DNA from: Hydractinia symbiolongicarpus
Lineage: Eukaryota > Cnidaria > Hydrozoa > Anthoathecata > Hydractiniidae
Length of the DNA: 64,000 nucleotides
Assembly (NCBI RefSeq): GCF_029227915.1
Contig: NC_079882.1
Location: 28,696,001-28,760,000 of the forward strand
Direction: 5' to 3'
Below the pieces are notes generated by a model. It worked only from the letters and a program-made list of their open reading frames with translations. It was not told where the DNA came from and ran no database searches. This document shows, piece after piece, positions 33,250 to 46,320 of this stretch; position 1 is the first letter of the stretch, and each line of letters starts with the position of its first letter. A program made the translations under genes and the position numbers.

Positions 33250-33912
33250 GTAAAGAAAGTAAAGTAAAGTAAAGTAAAGTAAAGTAAAGTAAAGTAAAGT
33301 AAAGTAAAGTAAAGTAAAGTAAAGTAAAGTAAAGTAAAGTAAAGTAAAGTAAAGTAAAGTAAAGTAAAGTAAAGTAAAGTAAAGTAAAGTAAAGTAAAGT
33401 AAAGTAAAGTAGTGTAAAGTAAAGTGAAGTAGTGTAAAGTAAAGTAAAGTAAAGTAAAGTAAAGTAAAGTAAAGTAAAGTAAAGTAAAGTAAAGTAAAGT
33501 AAAGTAAAGTAAAGTAAAGTAAAGTAAAGTAAAGTAAAGTAAAGTAAAGTAAAGTAAAGTAAAGTAAAGTAAAGTAAAGTAAAGTAAAGTAAAGTAAAGT
33601 AAAGTAAAGTAAAGTAAAGTAAAGTAAAGTAAAGTAAAGTAAAGTAAAGTAAAGTAAAGTAAAGTAAAGTAAAGCAAAGTAAAGTAAAGTAAAGTAAAGT
33701 AAAGTAAAGTAAAGTAAAGTAAAGTAAAGTAAAGTAAAGTAAAGTAAAGTAAAGTAGTGTAAAGTAAAGTAAAGTAAAGTAAAGTGAAGTAAAGTAAAGT
33801 GAAGTGAAGTAAAGTAGTGTAAAGTAAAGTAAAGTAAAGTAAAGTAAAGTGAAGTAAAATAAAGTAAAGTAAGGTGAAGTAAAGTGGAGTAAAGTGAAGT
33901 AAAGTGAAGTAA
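33250..33912. repeat. AAAGT pentanucleotide microsatellite, about 660 bp
   Basis: About 130 nearly perfect copies of AAAGT. Variants (AGTGT, GAAGT, AAAGC, AAGGT) cluster at 33410-33435 and at the right end (33755-33912), the usual pattern of decay from an edge. Just left, 33217-33230 holds the inverse CTTTACTTTAC. Because the unit is 5 bases and its complement lacks stop codons, all minus-strand frames stay open, which creates long LYFTL-repeat pseudo-proteins. Confidence 0.97.
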
Positions 33913-36900
33913 AGGCAGTCTAGGCCAACCGTGATAACCCTGCACCCTCCACGCAAACATAAGCATAAAAATTCAAGAACACAATGAATGACTGTTCGGT
34001 TTTTAAGATTGGATAAAAGTTAACAAATAGCAGTTTTTAGTTTAAGTTTCTTCATGTTCAGGCAAGAAAATTCCAAATTGGTTGTTGCGGACAACACCCT
34101 GATTGTTGTAAATGATTTCCGCTGCAATATACTGCAAGAAAGGAAATTCAACTGGATATTTATTTGAATATTATCTTTGATGTCCACTGCTCTAAGTAAC
34201 TAGCTAACATAAAGAGAAAAAGTGTGATATATGCATACCTTTACAGTGAAACGTGGCTTGTTTGTGTTGTGCGAAATATTTGATTACGGCGAGAAAAATT
34301 ACTATTGTGTAATGATACTTTTTGTAAGAATATGGTTACAATTTAAATTCATACATTCTACAAATAAACCATATGTGTTTTCTCACAGTATTTGTTGACA
34401 ATATCATTACCAAAATAAATTTAAGTTAGGAGAAAATTAAATTAAAGAAAACCCAAAAACATTACTTAGAGAGATTTTTCCTCAATTTTGGTGTTTACTA
34501 AATAAAGTTTCGGAAATAACATGTAGCTACTTAAAATAACAGCGGTATATGAAATCAGTATAAATGACGTTTTGGCAAAACACAGTAGTTAATGTATGCC
34601 AGAAAACAATAACTAATTTATGCAAGAAGAAGATAGCTTATGCCATATACGAATTCAGAAAATACAGATTTACATTTTTTTCCTATTAAACCTTATCATC
34701 ATGCCTTATTATTAATAAAAATGCAAATGGCAGGTTCCGTGAAACAGAATTATTCAAAAATGTGACATTACATAGCTGCAAACCCATAGAATAAAGTGCA
34801 GTAAAGAAGCGGGTAGCTAGGCACATAACTATAATCATAGATAGGCTCATAATAGTTATAATTTGTACGCAGGCAGCTTTATATAAATATTTTCTAAATA
34901 ATTATAAAAGACATAAATAAAAAATACGACGATACAAACGTCTAAATTTAAAAAAATTTTAGCGAACTACTTTTCATGAAATAATTACAAAACACAAATA
35001 AGTACAATAAATGCCTCATCATCTGTACAGCTAAAAGATAAAGTACTTAATTGTGAAACTAGTCTTAAAAATATCTACATGATTTTCCATGTTTCACTGA
35101 TTAATGACAAATTAAAGTATAATGTCCCAGATTAATCTTAATTGCAAATATGTCACTACCTTACATTAAAAGCAGTTTTCAGTCAGCTTCAAACCATGGT
35201 TAAAATATGTCAAGACAAAAGAGCAAATTTCGATGTGTACCACAACAAATATATGTGTAGGCTATTTCTACATCACATTAACGCATTTTGAGTTTGTCAA
35301 AGTGCACTTGTAAATGTTCAGAGTGGACTTAGGATCGTAGGACCTTACTTTAATTTAATTCGTTGTCCTGTATTAAATATTTTCGATAAAACTTATCTTA
35401 TCATCATTTATCATAGACAATGTAGGTGGTTAACTAGAGCTATATTAAAAAAAGTTTCCCGACTGAATATTGACGCTGAATCTGTGTACTTTATCAGTAA
35501 GACATTGTTGTTGTTTCTATCTTCTATCTTTTTAGCGTCCATTCATTGTATTGTAAGAAGTAGATATATGCCATGTCAAGGTTTCTTGAAAATTGGTTCC
35601 TTTGACAAAGGGCAATACGGGTCTATATCGCCAGTCAGAATTCTTTAACCTTTGTACTGCATGTTTATATAATTCAGATGGTTGCCAATTTATCAAGTAG
35701 AATTCTTCACAAGATAGAATTAAAAAGTCTCAAGAGTCTTCTGTTTTATGACGCAAATCCTTAGCTAGCAACTTAAGAACACCTATTCAATACGCATATT
35801 CGACTTGTGTGTGTTCTTACGAAATAACTTGGCGATGTTTTTAAGAGATTATAGCATGGCGTAACAAGCTCTGTTCTAAATTTAACTTAAACAAAACGAG
35901 TGTATGTTTGACTCATTTCAATACTTCTCACAATTTGCAGAATACTATGGTAACATTTATATTCACACCGCTGCGCTAATTCGAACTTGCTAAGAATTGC
36001 TTGATTTTCTAGACATTGTAAGTCTGCAAGCACTGTGTTTTTTTCTTAACTTTTCTTTATGTAACATTTCACTGGCACAATAGAGGTAATTATATTAACG
36101 CAACATAAAAATAATTTCCCAGACCTGAGCATTTAATTGATTTTAAAGATTGTGTCATGACCTATTACAGGCCAAACAAATACCAAAAATCCAGACTGAA
36201 GTATGAAGAGAATTCTGGAATGATCCATTCTAAAAAATTTAAAATTCAAATTTCAGAACAATTCCACTCAATTGATTATATTATTATTACGTATAGCCAA
36301 AAAAAGTATTAATTCAACAACTGCCTACATCGCCTTTTGAATGTTAGTTTTACTGTAAGCTGTTGTACCCAATAGATCGTCAGCAATAGATAGTCAGTTC
36401 AATCCCTGCCCCAGTCTCATTAGAAACTATAAAATTGAGAATGCAGATGCAAATGTAGCCATCAAACTTCGCTGGGTCAACCTCGTAAACTTTAGTTATA
36501 CCTTGGATAGCGTGACATTGTCGTAATTGAAGCAATGTTGTTGGATAGACAAAAACATTCATGGTCCGTTGCGCACATGACGTAAAACAATTTACTTAGA
36601 TTTGTAAAAATGACTTAATTTTTTTTGTAATTTTTTGCCCGATTTTTCATTAAATATCTATATTGATAATTTGGCACGAAACAATCGAAATATAGGAGTG
36701 TGGAGCTAGGAAAAGAAGGTATAGCTAAAATTTGGCATATTATGTAAGTGTATGTATGAATGAACGAATGCATTAAAAAAGAGAAATTTTAATTAACAAA
36801 GAGATATATGAATAAATTAATGAACGAACGAATGAATGGAAGAATGAATGAATAATTTAACGAACTATGGGCAAACAAACGAATGAACGAACGAATGAAT

Positions 36901-39900
36901 GAAAGGTCTTAAACAAGTAGACAACCGCACTGCTAGTCTGGTCTGTATATTATTCTAACAGTTATAATCGCAGGACGCATTCCAACACCAACAAAAATAG
37001 TATCGGAAAACATGAGTGACTGTGCAAATAAAATTTTCTTTATTATTTGAGTTGTGAATTTTTAAACATTCATACACGCGCACGCGAGTAAACAGAGAGA
37101 GCAAACATGTCTTAACAACCGTTACATCGGTCACTTTGAAGGATTTGCATTTAGAAAACTTTTGCTTATCTAACGGTTTTTTGTATGTTTATATAAAACA
37201 TATTTAACCACACCTCGCAAAGCAGAAACATAGTAGATAGGTGTTTTCACCCTGTGTACGTGTTTATTTTTCACAAGTAGACTTTTCTTTTGTTTACGTC
37301 GTGCTTTCTGATACTCCCTCGTGTGGTTGAGTATTTTACAGAACAGCGTTAAATTGGTTAGTGGGGCACAGTGCAGGTATGGAATCTTTTGCGTGTTTTG
37401 TGGTTAATATAAAACGGAAATATTAAAAGTAATTATTTGTTATTGATTGGAGAGTATTATTTAGCAGACGAGAAATGTTTAGTGCAGGAAGGAAGAATGT
37501 AAGGTAGTTTTACCATGGTGTTCATAAACGCACGGAGCTAGATGCAAAAAGCCGTGATGCAATCTTTTTTCGTCGCATTGTTTTTTAGTTTCAATTTTAA
37601 AAACATTTAATTAACCGTTTTTTTTAAAATATTTGGGATATAACATGATTTACTTCCTCATTCTTAAATTTCGATAGTGGTGAAGCTTTAAATTACATAC
37701 ATAAAATCGAAAAATACGTTTGAAATAGAGATTGTTTTGAAAACAACAAATAAACGCTTTTTAATACTGTGTATAAAAAGAAAAAAAAATATATATTTAA
37801 TACGAAAAAGAAGGAAATTCCTTTTAAAGATAACGTAACACCTAGTATTAAAAAAGAACATTAACAATGCATATTCTTATGGAAGGAAAGATCTTTCTGC
37901 TGTTTTTCAATAGCTGATGTTTTTAAAACAGAAATAATTTTATTTTTCAAAAGAGATAAAAGTTTAATATTTCTAAAGATTATACAATATGATAAATCTA
38001 AATTTTGAAATATTGTACTCGCGTGGTTTCAAACCTGTAACAAAGAAACACGTTACAAAATACCCTCTGATTGGTAAGATATATATTGGTTCAGTTAACC
38101 TGCATAAGCTTATCTTTATTAAAAATTATTTCATTCGGGTTTAGTTTTCAACAGTTACGTAGATAGCTATTTGGACAGGAAAAGCTTCCAGGTATTCTTA
38201 CTTCATCTTCACTGTATCATATCTAGTTAGACCTTTTGATTTTTTTATTGTAGCATTGAAAAGGTCAGTGTTAGATTATATCTGTAAAACAAAGAAAATG
38301 CGGTAGTAGAGGCCAGTTTAGGATTGATGCTATAAAGGATCCTACTAAAGTATACACAAAGATACCTTAGATGGGTGTTATTTAAACGATACATTTTACT
38401 GAAACTTTCATCTACGATTTTGTACACATTTGTTCGACTTATTTCGTTTTGTTATTCAGAAAGTTTGCAAAAAGAGCTTTTTGCATAATTTTTCTTGGGA
38501 TATTTTTCTATGTTCTGGACTCTTTGTCAGACTGAAGTAGATAGAGTACAAAATCATTTTCATTATTACAGCAGACAAAATCTTAGTTATCTATACCTCA
38601 TTTTCATACCTCATTGTTTTTTAATGCAAACGTATGCAAAACGAGTGAAACTCTAAAGAGCTTGTGGGCAATTGAATATTTTAGGATGCCAAAATTGTTA
38701 ACTTAACTTGTTAATTGTTTACGTAACGTAAATTGTTACTCAAACGAGCTTGGTAAAGCGTCAACGTTCCTCGTTTTTTCTAAATACAATTTCGAAATAT
38801 TAGGTTTTTCAAGATTCTAATAGTCCTGGTAATTTCGAATGATAATAAAGGCTCACGGGAAATTCATAACTTTTAGTGGTCATATGTGAATTGAATAGGA
38901 CTCTCTTTTAAGCAAGAATTAAAACATCATCTGCTTAGTTTCATAGTTTGTCAAGAAAGAAATGAACATAGCTGAGCGATCGTTCGTTATGACAAACGTT
39001 GCTGGTGGTATCGAAAAAAAATTTTCTAGAGATAACAGTTTTCTTTTTCTTTTTTTTCTGGCAAGTGAAAAACAAATCTTTAGACACACGGAATCGCGAC
39101 TTCGTGTCTTTTTTTTTCTTTTGTTGACGTTTTCTTTATAAAATATTTGCATATTTTCGTCAGACAAAACCGAATGTTTGCGTTTTGAAAGTGTCATTTC
39201 ATTTCTAAGTGCCAATTCCAATTTCTCAATTCATTTCAAAAGTATAGGCCTTCTTAAGACCATTTATTTAATGTTTAACCTATATTAAGCTCGATAAAAG
39301 TCTGTTTAATTTTTAATCATATTTTCAAACTTTCAATGCTACACTTGGAGAACATTTCATGCAAAGTACGAAACAGTTTTACCTAAGCTCTTTAAGCTAA
39401 CAAAACATTTTTTTATGCTGCGGAATAAATTGCGAAAGACAAGATAATCGTCAAATTGTTGACGTTATTTGTTAAAACTTTTCAGGCTTTTGAAACAGAA
39501 AAGTTCATTTTTTAAAAAAAAAATTTGATATTAATTACAAGCAAAAAACATTAAACCTTGAGACTTTCAAAAGTTACTTGACCGTTCCAACTTAAAATTT
39601 AGCAAGATTTTGATCTGTAAATGCACAATTTTACATTTGATGATTCTCAGGTAATTTTCAAAGATAATAATTGGTAATACTTGCCACCTTAAACTCGAGT
39701 GTAATCCAACAATTTTTGTAGAAATTGAAAGTTTGTGAATTTTTTACCTCCTCCCAAAAATTTGGTTTAAGACCATATATTCAGGGGTTTTTTATCTACT
39801 GACAACCAAGTGCACCAATCATTTAATAGAAGCGTGGAAAAACAGAGAGAGCACTTCAAGCGTTTTCAGGATCCCGTTAACACATAAGCACTTGGAAAGC

Positions 39901-40811
39901 GCGTTGGTAAAAACCTCACTTGTGGTTAATATCAATTAAAATGTTTAATAACGCATGCGTGTAATTATATAGCTATACATGAATTGTTGGTGTCATTTCT
40001 ATTAGGGAGGAGTCTTTTGTCATGCTTATTATCAAGAAAATAGATAAAAAAATAATTAAATTCTGATCAATTGATAACAACTTTTTACCTTATATGATGA
40101 AAATAAATTCATACAAGCAGGTAATGAATGGTTTTTTGAAAGTACATGAGAATAGCTTATTTTGTCATTGTTGACGAAATAGGTTTGCACAAACTACATA
40201 CGACGGCCGAGCGAACGATCCAAATATTATAGCAGATGCTACACGGATTTGTATCTAAAAACTTTTATAGAAAAAAAGACATCAAATACATTTTACTTTA
40301 TTTTCTTATCCCTCTTCAAAAATCTTTATTTAAAAGCATTGAGAAAACGTTTATGTTAAAAGGGACGAAATACGTGGTCAATCTTTTTGCTTAGACTTCG
40401 ACACATATTTGACCGGGAACAAAGCTGCAGATTCAAAAGTTTATTGGGAGCTTTGGTGTTGTCAACGGTCTTGCGCGCGTGTTATTGTTCCTAGGAAATG
40501 TGTAACAACAAAATCCATGTTTTCTATCTAAGTGTTATTGCTATCATAATTTTTTCTCTCAACGCTCTTCCACTTTTTGATTTTAGAAGAAACAACTTTT
40601 ATAGCACTTGTAGAATATTTGTTTCATTAGTCATAAAAAGTTATGTGAAAATGTAAAAAAGTTATCTAACAATAAAGGGCCACTCTGTTAAAAATAAACT
40701 CGAATTTTATTCATTATACAAAAACAGTCATGTTCTGGCGATGAAAACTATTGACGGTGCGGAATACAATTTTAGCTCTTTCCCTTTTTTCATGTCTGTA
40801 AAGCAACAAGA
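33913..40811. other. long intergenic region without recognised gene
   Basis: Nearly 7 kb of AT-rich DNA. Apart from a GAAT/GAAC microsatellite (about 36755-36902) and the weak repeat at 35290-35345, I see no coding exon, RNA gene or mobile-element terminus. A 100-codon Lys-rich minus-strand frame at 38919-39221 has no recognisable domain and is not called. Confidence 0.45.
36755..36902. repeat. degenerate GAAT/GAAC tetranucleotide repeat
   Basis: Many copies of GAATGAAC, GAACGAAT and AATGAATG in a 150-base stretch interrupted by AT-rich sequence. A simple-sequence repeat with no sign of coding use. Confidence 0.8.
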
Positions 40812-40814
40812 ATA

Positions 40815-40945
40815 TTAACGACAATATCAACGACAATATTAACGACAATATTAACGACAATATCAACGACAATATTAACGACAATATCAACGACAATATC
40901 AACGACAATATCAACGACAATATCAACGACATATCAACGACAATG
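40815..40945. repeat. 12-bp tandem repeat, about 11 copies
   Basis: AATATYAACGAC is repeated about eleven times (Y is C or T, alternating between copies); the last copy is shortened by two bases. On the minus strand it stays open as a SLIL repeat of Leu, Ile and Ser codons, which is why a spurious 72-codon frame appears. Confidence 0.95.
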
Positions 40946-42842
40946 CAATTCGTTGATCAGTCTGTATTGCAATGAATATGCTATTGATGTTAAGTGTTTA
41001 ATGGACATTTAATATTGTTGCCGTGGAACGTAATTTTGATTTTTTTTACTTTTATTGTTTTACTTAACCTTTTATATTTAGCTTGGTGACAATGTTACAG
41101 TGAAAAAATAAATGCATGCGATTTTGGACGTTTATCAAATTTTCAAATCGCAAAGGCATTTATTTTATTACAGGTTTACTGCAAGGTGACATAAGATTAT
41201 AATTAAGCAAAAGCTGACTCAGCTGTTTTTTAGCGGGGAACATCAGTGCAACCATTTTTCATTGATAAGTGCACTATATTTTTATGCAGGTAAATTTTCT
41301 TTAGTGAACAGCCTCCTAAAATTACTTTACCTGTTCCAACTAGGATTGTTACTTATTGATAATGAGCCGATAGCTCTGCCTTTAATGTGATCGCTGATTA
41401 AATGCAACTTTGTTTCAATGTTTTCACACTTTTATGGCACGTTTATCATTCACATTACGCCCCTCATTTTTGAATTTCAACACTAGTTATTAGAACTTTT
41501 CGCTTTTAGAATATTGTTTAAATTGAAACCCCTGAGCCCTTCAACAATACACATCGCATAATTACTTTAACCCTATTTGGCCCCTTTAAAACTTCCGATG
41601 ACGTCACAGGGAAAGTACTGACATAAGCAAATTTTTATTTTGCTTCTTTCATGACGTACTATAAGTGTACCAAGTTTGGTTCCATTTGGACAAGCTTTTC
41701 AAAAGTTATAAAAGGGGGGTGCGGAATACGCTTTTCTTCCTCAATCATAATATGTTTGCAATGACTAATTAGATAGTAACATTGAATATTTACTTTTAAA
41801 ACAAATAAGAACCAACAAGTATTACACATAGAACCTGCAAACTTAATTACAAATTGCATTTATTGAAAAAAGCATTTACTTCAGAAGGATCATTTATTCG
41901 AACTGTTATGGTATTCTTACATCATGTGACTTACTTTAAATATATGCATCATTAACGCGATATCGGACGCAATATCTTCTTTAGTTGTCAGCCCCTTTGG
42001 AAAACACAATTGACTATCCGCATATTGCATAACAATCACCCAGCGCCAAATTAGAAGCAGTAGCTAAGGAACAAAGAGTTTCTTTATGAATGACTCATGC
42101 GTCATAGAACAGCATTAAGCCACGTCCTTGTGACTTCTGCAAAAATCTGATTAGTAATGAGATAAATTGCTTTACTTGTCGTGTCTTTTATCCAGATCTC
42201 TATTCATATGTTGCGATAACTAATCATGCGATAACATATCTGCAGGAAAAACCATGTCAATTCTGTCTAACATTTATAATTAATTTAACTCGGTGACATA
42301 TAAAGTAATTGATCATGTTCATATATAGGCACGCTGTCAGTTTTATAGTGTGAATATAAGTCAACTCATCTTGTTGTTATCCTTAGGTACTTGCAAGATT
42401 GAAGAGAGTCAATTTATTGAGATATAAATAGTTACGCAATTAAGGAGGAAATAGGGAAAAAAATTAAGTAAAAATTGTTTGTTGGATGTTATACATATTA
42501 ACTTCAGTAATGTCGAATGTTTGATTTCATTTTATATTCTAGTTAGGAAGATGGAACGCAAAAAGAAAGCAGTGATTGCTATAGAATTACAAACTATTCT
42601 AATTGAAACATTCTGATATAACTTTTATGCTTGTGTACAGAATATTCGTTATGTTTGCCACAATCACAGTGTAGTAGCTATATTAGTTAAAAGTTATGCT
42701 TTGCAAGTATTCTTAAGTTTGAGTAAATTTGGACTAGAAAATTATAAAACTATAGAACAGAACGACATATAAAAAGATAGTATTAAAACTGATTCACAGC
42801 AAATGTTAAAAGATATTAACGACTGTAATGTCCTTTATTTAG
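40946..42842. other. upstream region of the first insulin-like gene
   Basis: Holds a possible diverged relative of the G-rich element (about 41566-41745: TAACCCTATTTGGCCCC, a TGACGTCA palindrome, then GGGGGGTGCGGAATACGC). A CTTAGGTACTTGCAAGATTG segment at about 42385 resembles the 31.9- and 47.6-kb segments. The bases just before the start codon (TGTCCTTTATTTAG at about 42830-42842) fit a splice acceptor, so a 5' untranslated exon probably lies in this region. Confidence 0.4.
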
Positions 42843-44321
42843 ATGCATGCACATAACATGGTGACAGTCTTCATTGCGATGATATTTATTTTCATCACTT
42901 CACTGCCGACATCTTTTCAAAAAGAAGAGAAAGGAAAAAATACTCAGCGAATTTGTAACAGTGCGTTTCAAGAAGCATGGAAACAATTATGTGCATTAAA
43001 AGCGAAAAAAAGGTTTGGTCGATCAATAATAAAAGGTAAGGCAATCGTTTTTCGAATAATTTCTTTACCATATTTGCTCGAACAAGGGATCTCTCTGTTT
43101 TCAAAAATAAATGCCCACTTTCTTCTCGAAAAAGGCGCTGAGTCAATAAAGCAGTGTTTAAAGGGACAGTCATTTTGATGTTAATTATTAAGATTTTAAC
43201 TTTGTTGTGTTGCAAATGAATTTTTAAGTTAAATTGTATATATTTTTCTCTTTTTTTTCTTTGATTTACAATTAGCCAGTTAAGAAGGTTGAATTATTAG
43301 CTCGGTGCATTCTGTGGATTCGTAGATATTCTTGTCGATAGATATTGTTCGTACAATGTACTATTCAAGATAGTGAATAACAATATTTTTTGTCAGGATT
43401 ATTGGATATACACAAAATAGACAGAAGTCACTTGTGAAGAGTTTTGCTAACACTAAAATCGTCAATTGTTATGACAATATTTTCATGTACTCCCAGTTTG
43501 GCTGAATAGGAAAAAAGTTTAAATATATTTATATTGACAATGTTTCTGTACTGAACTGCTTATCGTACTCGTACAAAGGCGCCATGCACAATAGATGTCA
43601 CTTATGGCCGTCACTTTCTAATTTTATCTAATCTAAACCTATTAAGATAAAGCTACTCGTGTAAGATTGAATGGACGATTATTAACTTATAATCAAGTTT
43701 TCTGTCCCAATCAATTTGCTGTGCAGCGACACTATTTATTTCTACAAGAATTAAACATTAATTTTATATCTAATTATTTTAATGTCTCAATAAATTATTT
43801 GTGACAGTGAATCCTAGTTAATAGGAGGAAGGTATACCATTTGTGAAAATAAAGCTCTTTTAGCAATGTCAAATTTTAAAAGTTAATAATCGGTTATCTT
43901 TGAAGTTTTTATCAGAAAGATACAAAAAGCCAAATATAATTCTGTTCTTTTACAAATCCTGTCACTGGCTATTTATTGTTATATTTAATTATGTCTCTTT
44001 ATTAATTATACCACAGACCTATCTTTAATGCCGACACGTTGCAACAAACAGAAATAACAATGTCATTTAACTGTGCAGCCTTTTACAGCCTTAAAGGGTT
44101 TCCACGATATTTATATACAGCGTTATTCTAATCTCTATATATCTTTGATTATAGAGACTATCCATAACCTCCAACAGAGCGATTTTATCAAACCGAATGA
44201 TGCGCTTCAATTTCTTCATCCATTACATCGAAAGCGACGGCAAACAGACAATTTGAATGCCCACGAAGAATGCTGCATCGAAACATGCAGCTTAGAAGAA
44301 GTCAATGAGTATCCTTGCTAG
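42843..44321 (+). CDS. insulin-like peptide precursor 1 (two coding exons)
   Basis: Exons 42843-43035 and 44155-44321, joined by a GT-AG intron in phase 1, give a 119-residue secreted hormone precursor. Met1 or Met6 begins a signal peptide (MVTVFIAMIFIFITSLPTS). The B chain follows with RICNSAFQEAWKQLC (C-x11-C), ending at a KKR cleavage site. A C-peptide of about 40 residues runs to RKRR. The A chain has ECCIETCSLEEVNEYPC: CC-x3-C-x8-C, the insulin/relaxin disulfide signature. Expected action: ligand of an insulin-receptor tyrosine kinase, released after convertase cleavage. The phase-1 intron inside the C-peptide matches the classic animal insulin gene. A probable acceptor sits directly before the ATG, implying a leader intron as well. 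Gene 2 lies 5 kb downstream on the same strand. Confidence 0.87.
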
Positions 44322-44345
44322 CAGTAACTTCAATGCTGTTAGACG

Positions 44346-44351
44346 AATAAA
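44346..44351 (+). promoter_or_regulatory. polyadenylation signal after insulin-like gene 1
   Basis: AATAAA 25 bases after the stop codon. Downstream, ATTATG|GTATGT and TTTTCATTTAG| (about 44385 and 44555) are also conserved in gene 2, so a longer transcript with a spliced 3' untranslated region is possible. Confidence 0.45.
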
Positions 44352-45734
44352 GATAGCTAGTCACAACATGACAATTTTATTTATTATGGTATGTGCATGA
44401 TTTAAAATCTCAAATATTTTTATCACCACTTCTATAATGTTTCATTAAAATAATGTTTTATATAAAGAATATGCAATATTCAATGCTTTGATTGTGCAAT
44501 GCTAATAATAGAAATAAGTAAGTGCATATGCCATATAAATCCTGTTTTCATTTAGGTTAGCTGTTTCGAAAATGTCTAACGTGGCGTTTGTAATAATTAC
44601 TTCTGTTATTAAAGAATTGACATATTAAAAGCTTCGGGAAAGAAAATCTATACATTTTGTAAAATATATATCAAGGATGTAATTTTATATATTTATAACG
44701 TATTATGGACTATTAATAAATAATATAGCTACTAAACTAAAGAAAAGAAAATTATTGCAAGAATTATCTTTTTTCCCTGCGATTACCTAAACAGTATAAA
44801 TTTTAGAAAGCATTGGTTATGAAATTATTTTGTTAAATTAAATACAACTTTTTTTTGCACGTGGAGAAGTTTCTAAACAGTATTGGAAAACAATAAGTAT
44901 ATGCCGAGGAAAATTAAAGACTTAACATGAGAGGAAAATCATCAGGGGTAATTATTGAGGATTATAGAGAACATTTTCTAAAGAAGTCATTTCCCATTCT
45001 TTTTTCCAAAGTATGAAGAGAACAAAAACATTCTATACAGAAATTTGCATTTTTAAGTATGGGCAAGAGTTAAAAACAACAACAATAACAATAATCAACA
45101 ATCATCAGGATTACTGAAGTAATGTTTTTCAGAAGAATTTATTCAGACTGATGTATAACAGGTTGTCAGTATAACAGGTTGTCATGCGTTCAGTGATTTT
45201 AACGAGCATCCTTAACATCTCTACTTTTTCTATCTGTTCGTAAGAGACTACACAAAATATCAAACCGATATACTTATGTTTTAATCGCCCGCGTGTAGCA
45301 ACTAATCACGACGCCCGATTTTCTTGGAAAACCAATCCGATATTTTATCGGCCTCAACATACCGACGAAGGAACGTGTAAAGCAGAGCCACGACTTTGAT
45401 TTTGAAAGTGGTCCATGTAACGTCTATGTCTCTGTAACGCTCTTGTGCTCCAAAAGTTTTTTATTTTGTCTTCAAATGTTAAGGTAAATAGATTGTCACG
45501 ATTTTTAGCCACGTACAAATCCACCAATTTTAAGATTTTGGCTACGAACGTAGATTTTATAGCTAGCCTTCTTTTCTTTTTAAATTTTAATTGGTTTATT
45601 ATTATTTGCTTGTATCTGAGGATGTAACTATCTAGCTAGCCACCTCTGATTAAAAAGTGAAAGTAGCTAAATAAATACAATTTTGGCTACAACAAAATTC
45701 TTAATAATTCTTATGCTAAATGCAATTAGATAGG
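44352..45734. other. 3' flank of insulin-like gene 1, duplicated downstream of gene 2
   Basis: The sequence up to about 45100 is alignable by eye to 52687-53370: a possible donor, ATAAATCCTGTTTTCATTTAGG, an AAC-rich stretch near 45070 against 53325. It marks the extent of the tandem duplication. No further coding region was recognised. A 17-base duplication (ATAACAGGTTGTCAGT-type) is at 45153-45184. Confidence 0.45.
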
Positions 45735-46320
45735 TACAACATTTTTTAGCGACGGCTGTTTCCTGTATTTCTTTTAAAACTGATTTTTTTGAAAACGTTT
45801 TTTTGGAAAATAGTATTACGCCTATAATTTGCAGGACGGTTTACCTGTGCTAAGCGCTTAGCCTGGCGTTAACGACAGTGTGTTTCCTGTGTTTTTATTT
45901 TAACTAAAGTTGCGATGAAGGTTATTACGGCTATACGCACGCAAGGTTCACTTGTACTTATCCTGGCATTAACGACTGGCTGTTTTCTGTGTTGTTATAA
46001 ATGAAATTGCGATTATGATTTTCAAAAGAGTATTTCGCCTATACGCATATTCGAAATGGTGTTCCTGTACTAAATGCTCAGTCCGGTGTCACGATTAATT
46101 TTTAAACTTTCACGGAAACTAATTCCGCAAAATAAAATAATATTGACCGGTTGTTTTGCGCTATTATGGGTAACAACGAGTTGTAAACTGTGTTTATATT
46201 TCCGATAAAGTTGCAGTAAAGTTATTTGTATAAATATTATATGACACCCGAAACACTATAATGTTGTGTGCGCTTAACTCGATTTACAACATACTGCATA
46301 CCTGTACTAAAGAGTTCCAC
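45735..46320. repeat. degenerate tandem repeat, about 125-bp unit, four to five copies
   Basis: Recurring order of short motifs: TTTCCTGTGTTT..., AAAGTTGCGATGAAGGTTAT, TACGCCTATA or ACGGCTATACGCA, GTTCACCTGTACTAA-like, GCCTGGCGTTAACGACTG. Copies begin at about 45755, 45885, 45985, 46150. It is strongly diverged and non-coding. No termini of a transposon were seen. Confidence 0.6.

Noticed and set aside
33226-33966. Two long minus-strand frames encoding LYFTL repeats
   Set aside because: They are the direct by-product of the AAAGT microsatellite, whose 5-base unit has no stop codon in any minus-strand frame.
38919-39221. 100-codon Lys/Arg-rich minus-strand frame
   Set aside because: No recognisable domain, no splice context, and composition expected from AT-rich DNA; cannot be told from chance.
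40714-40932. Leu/Ile/Ser repeat protein on the minus strand
   Set aside because: Translation of the 12-bp tandem repeat.
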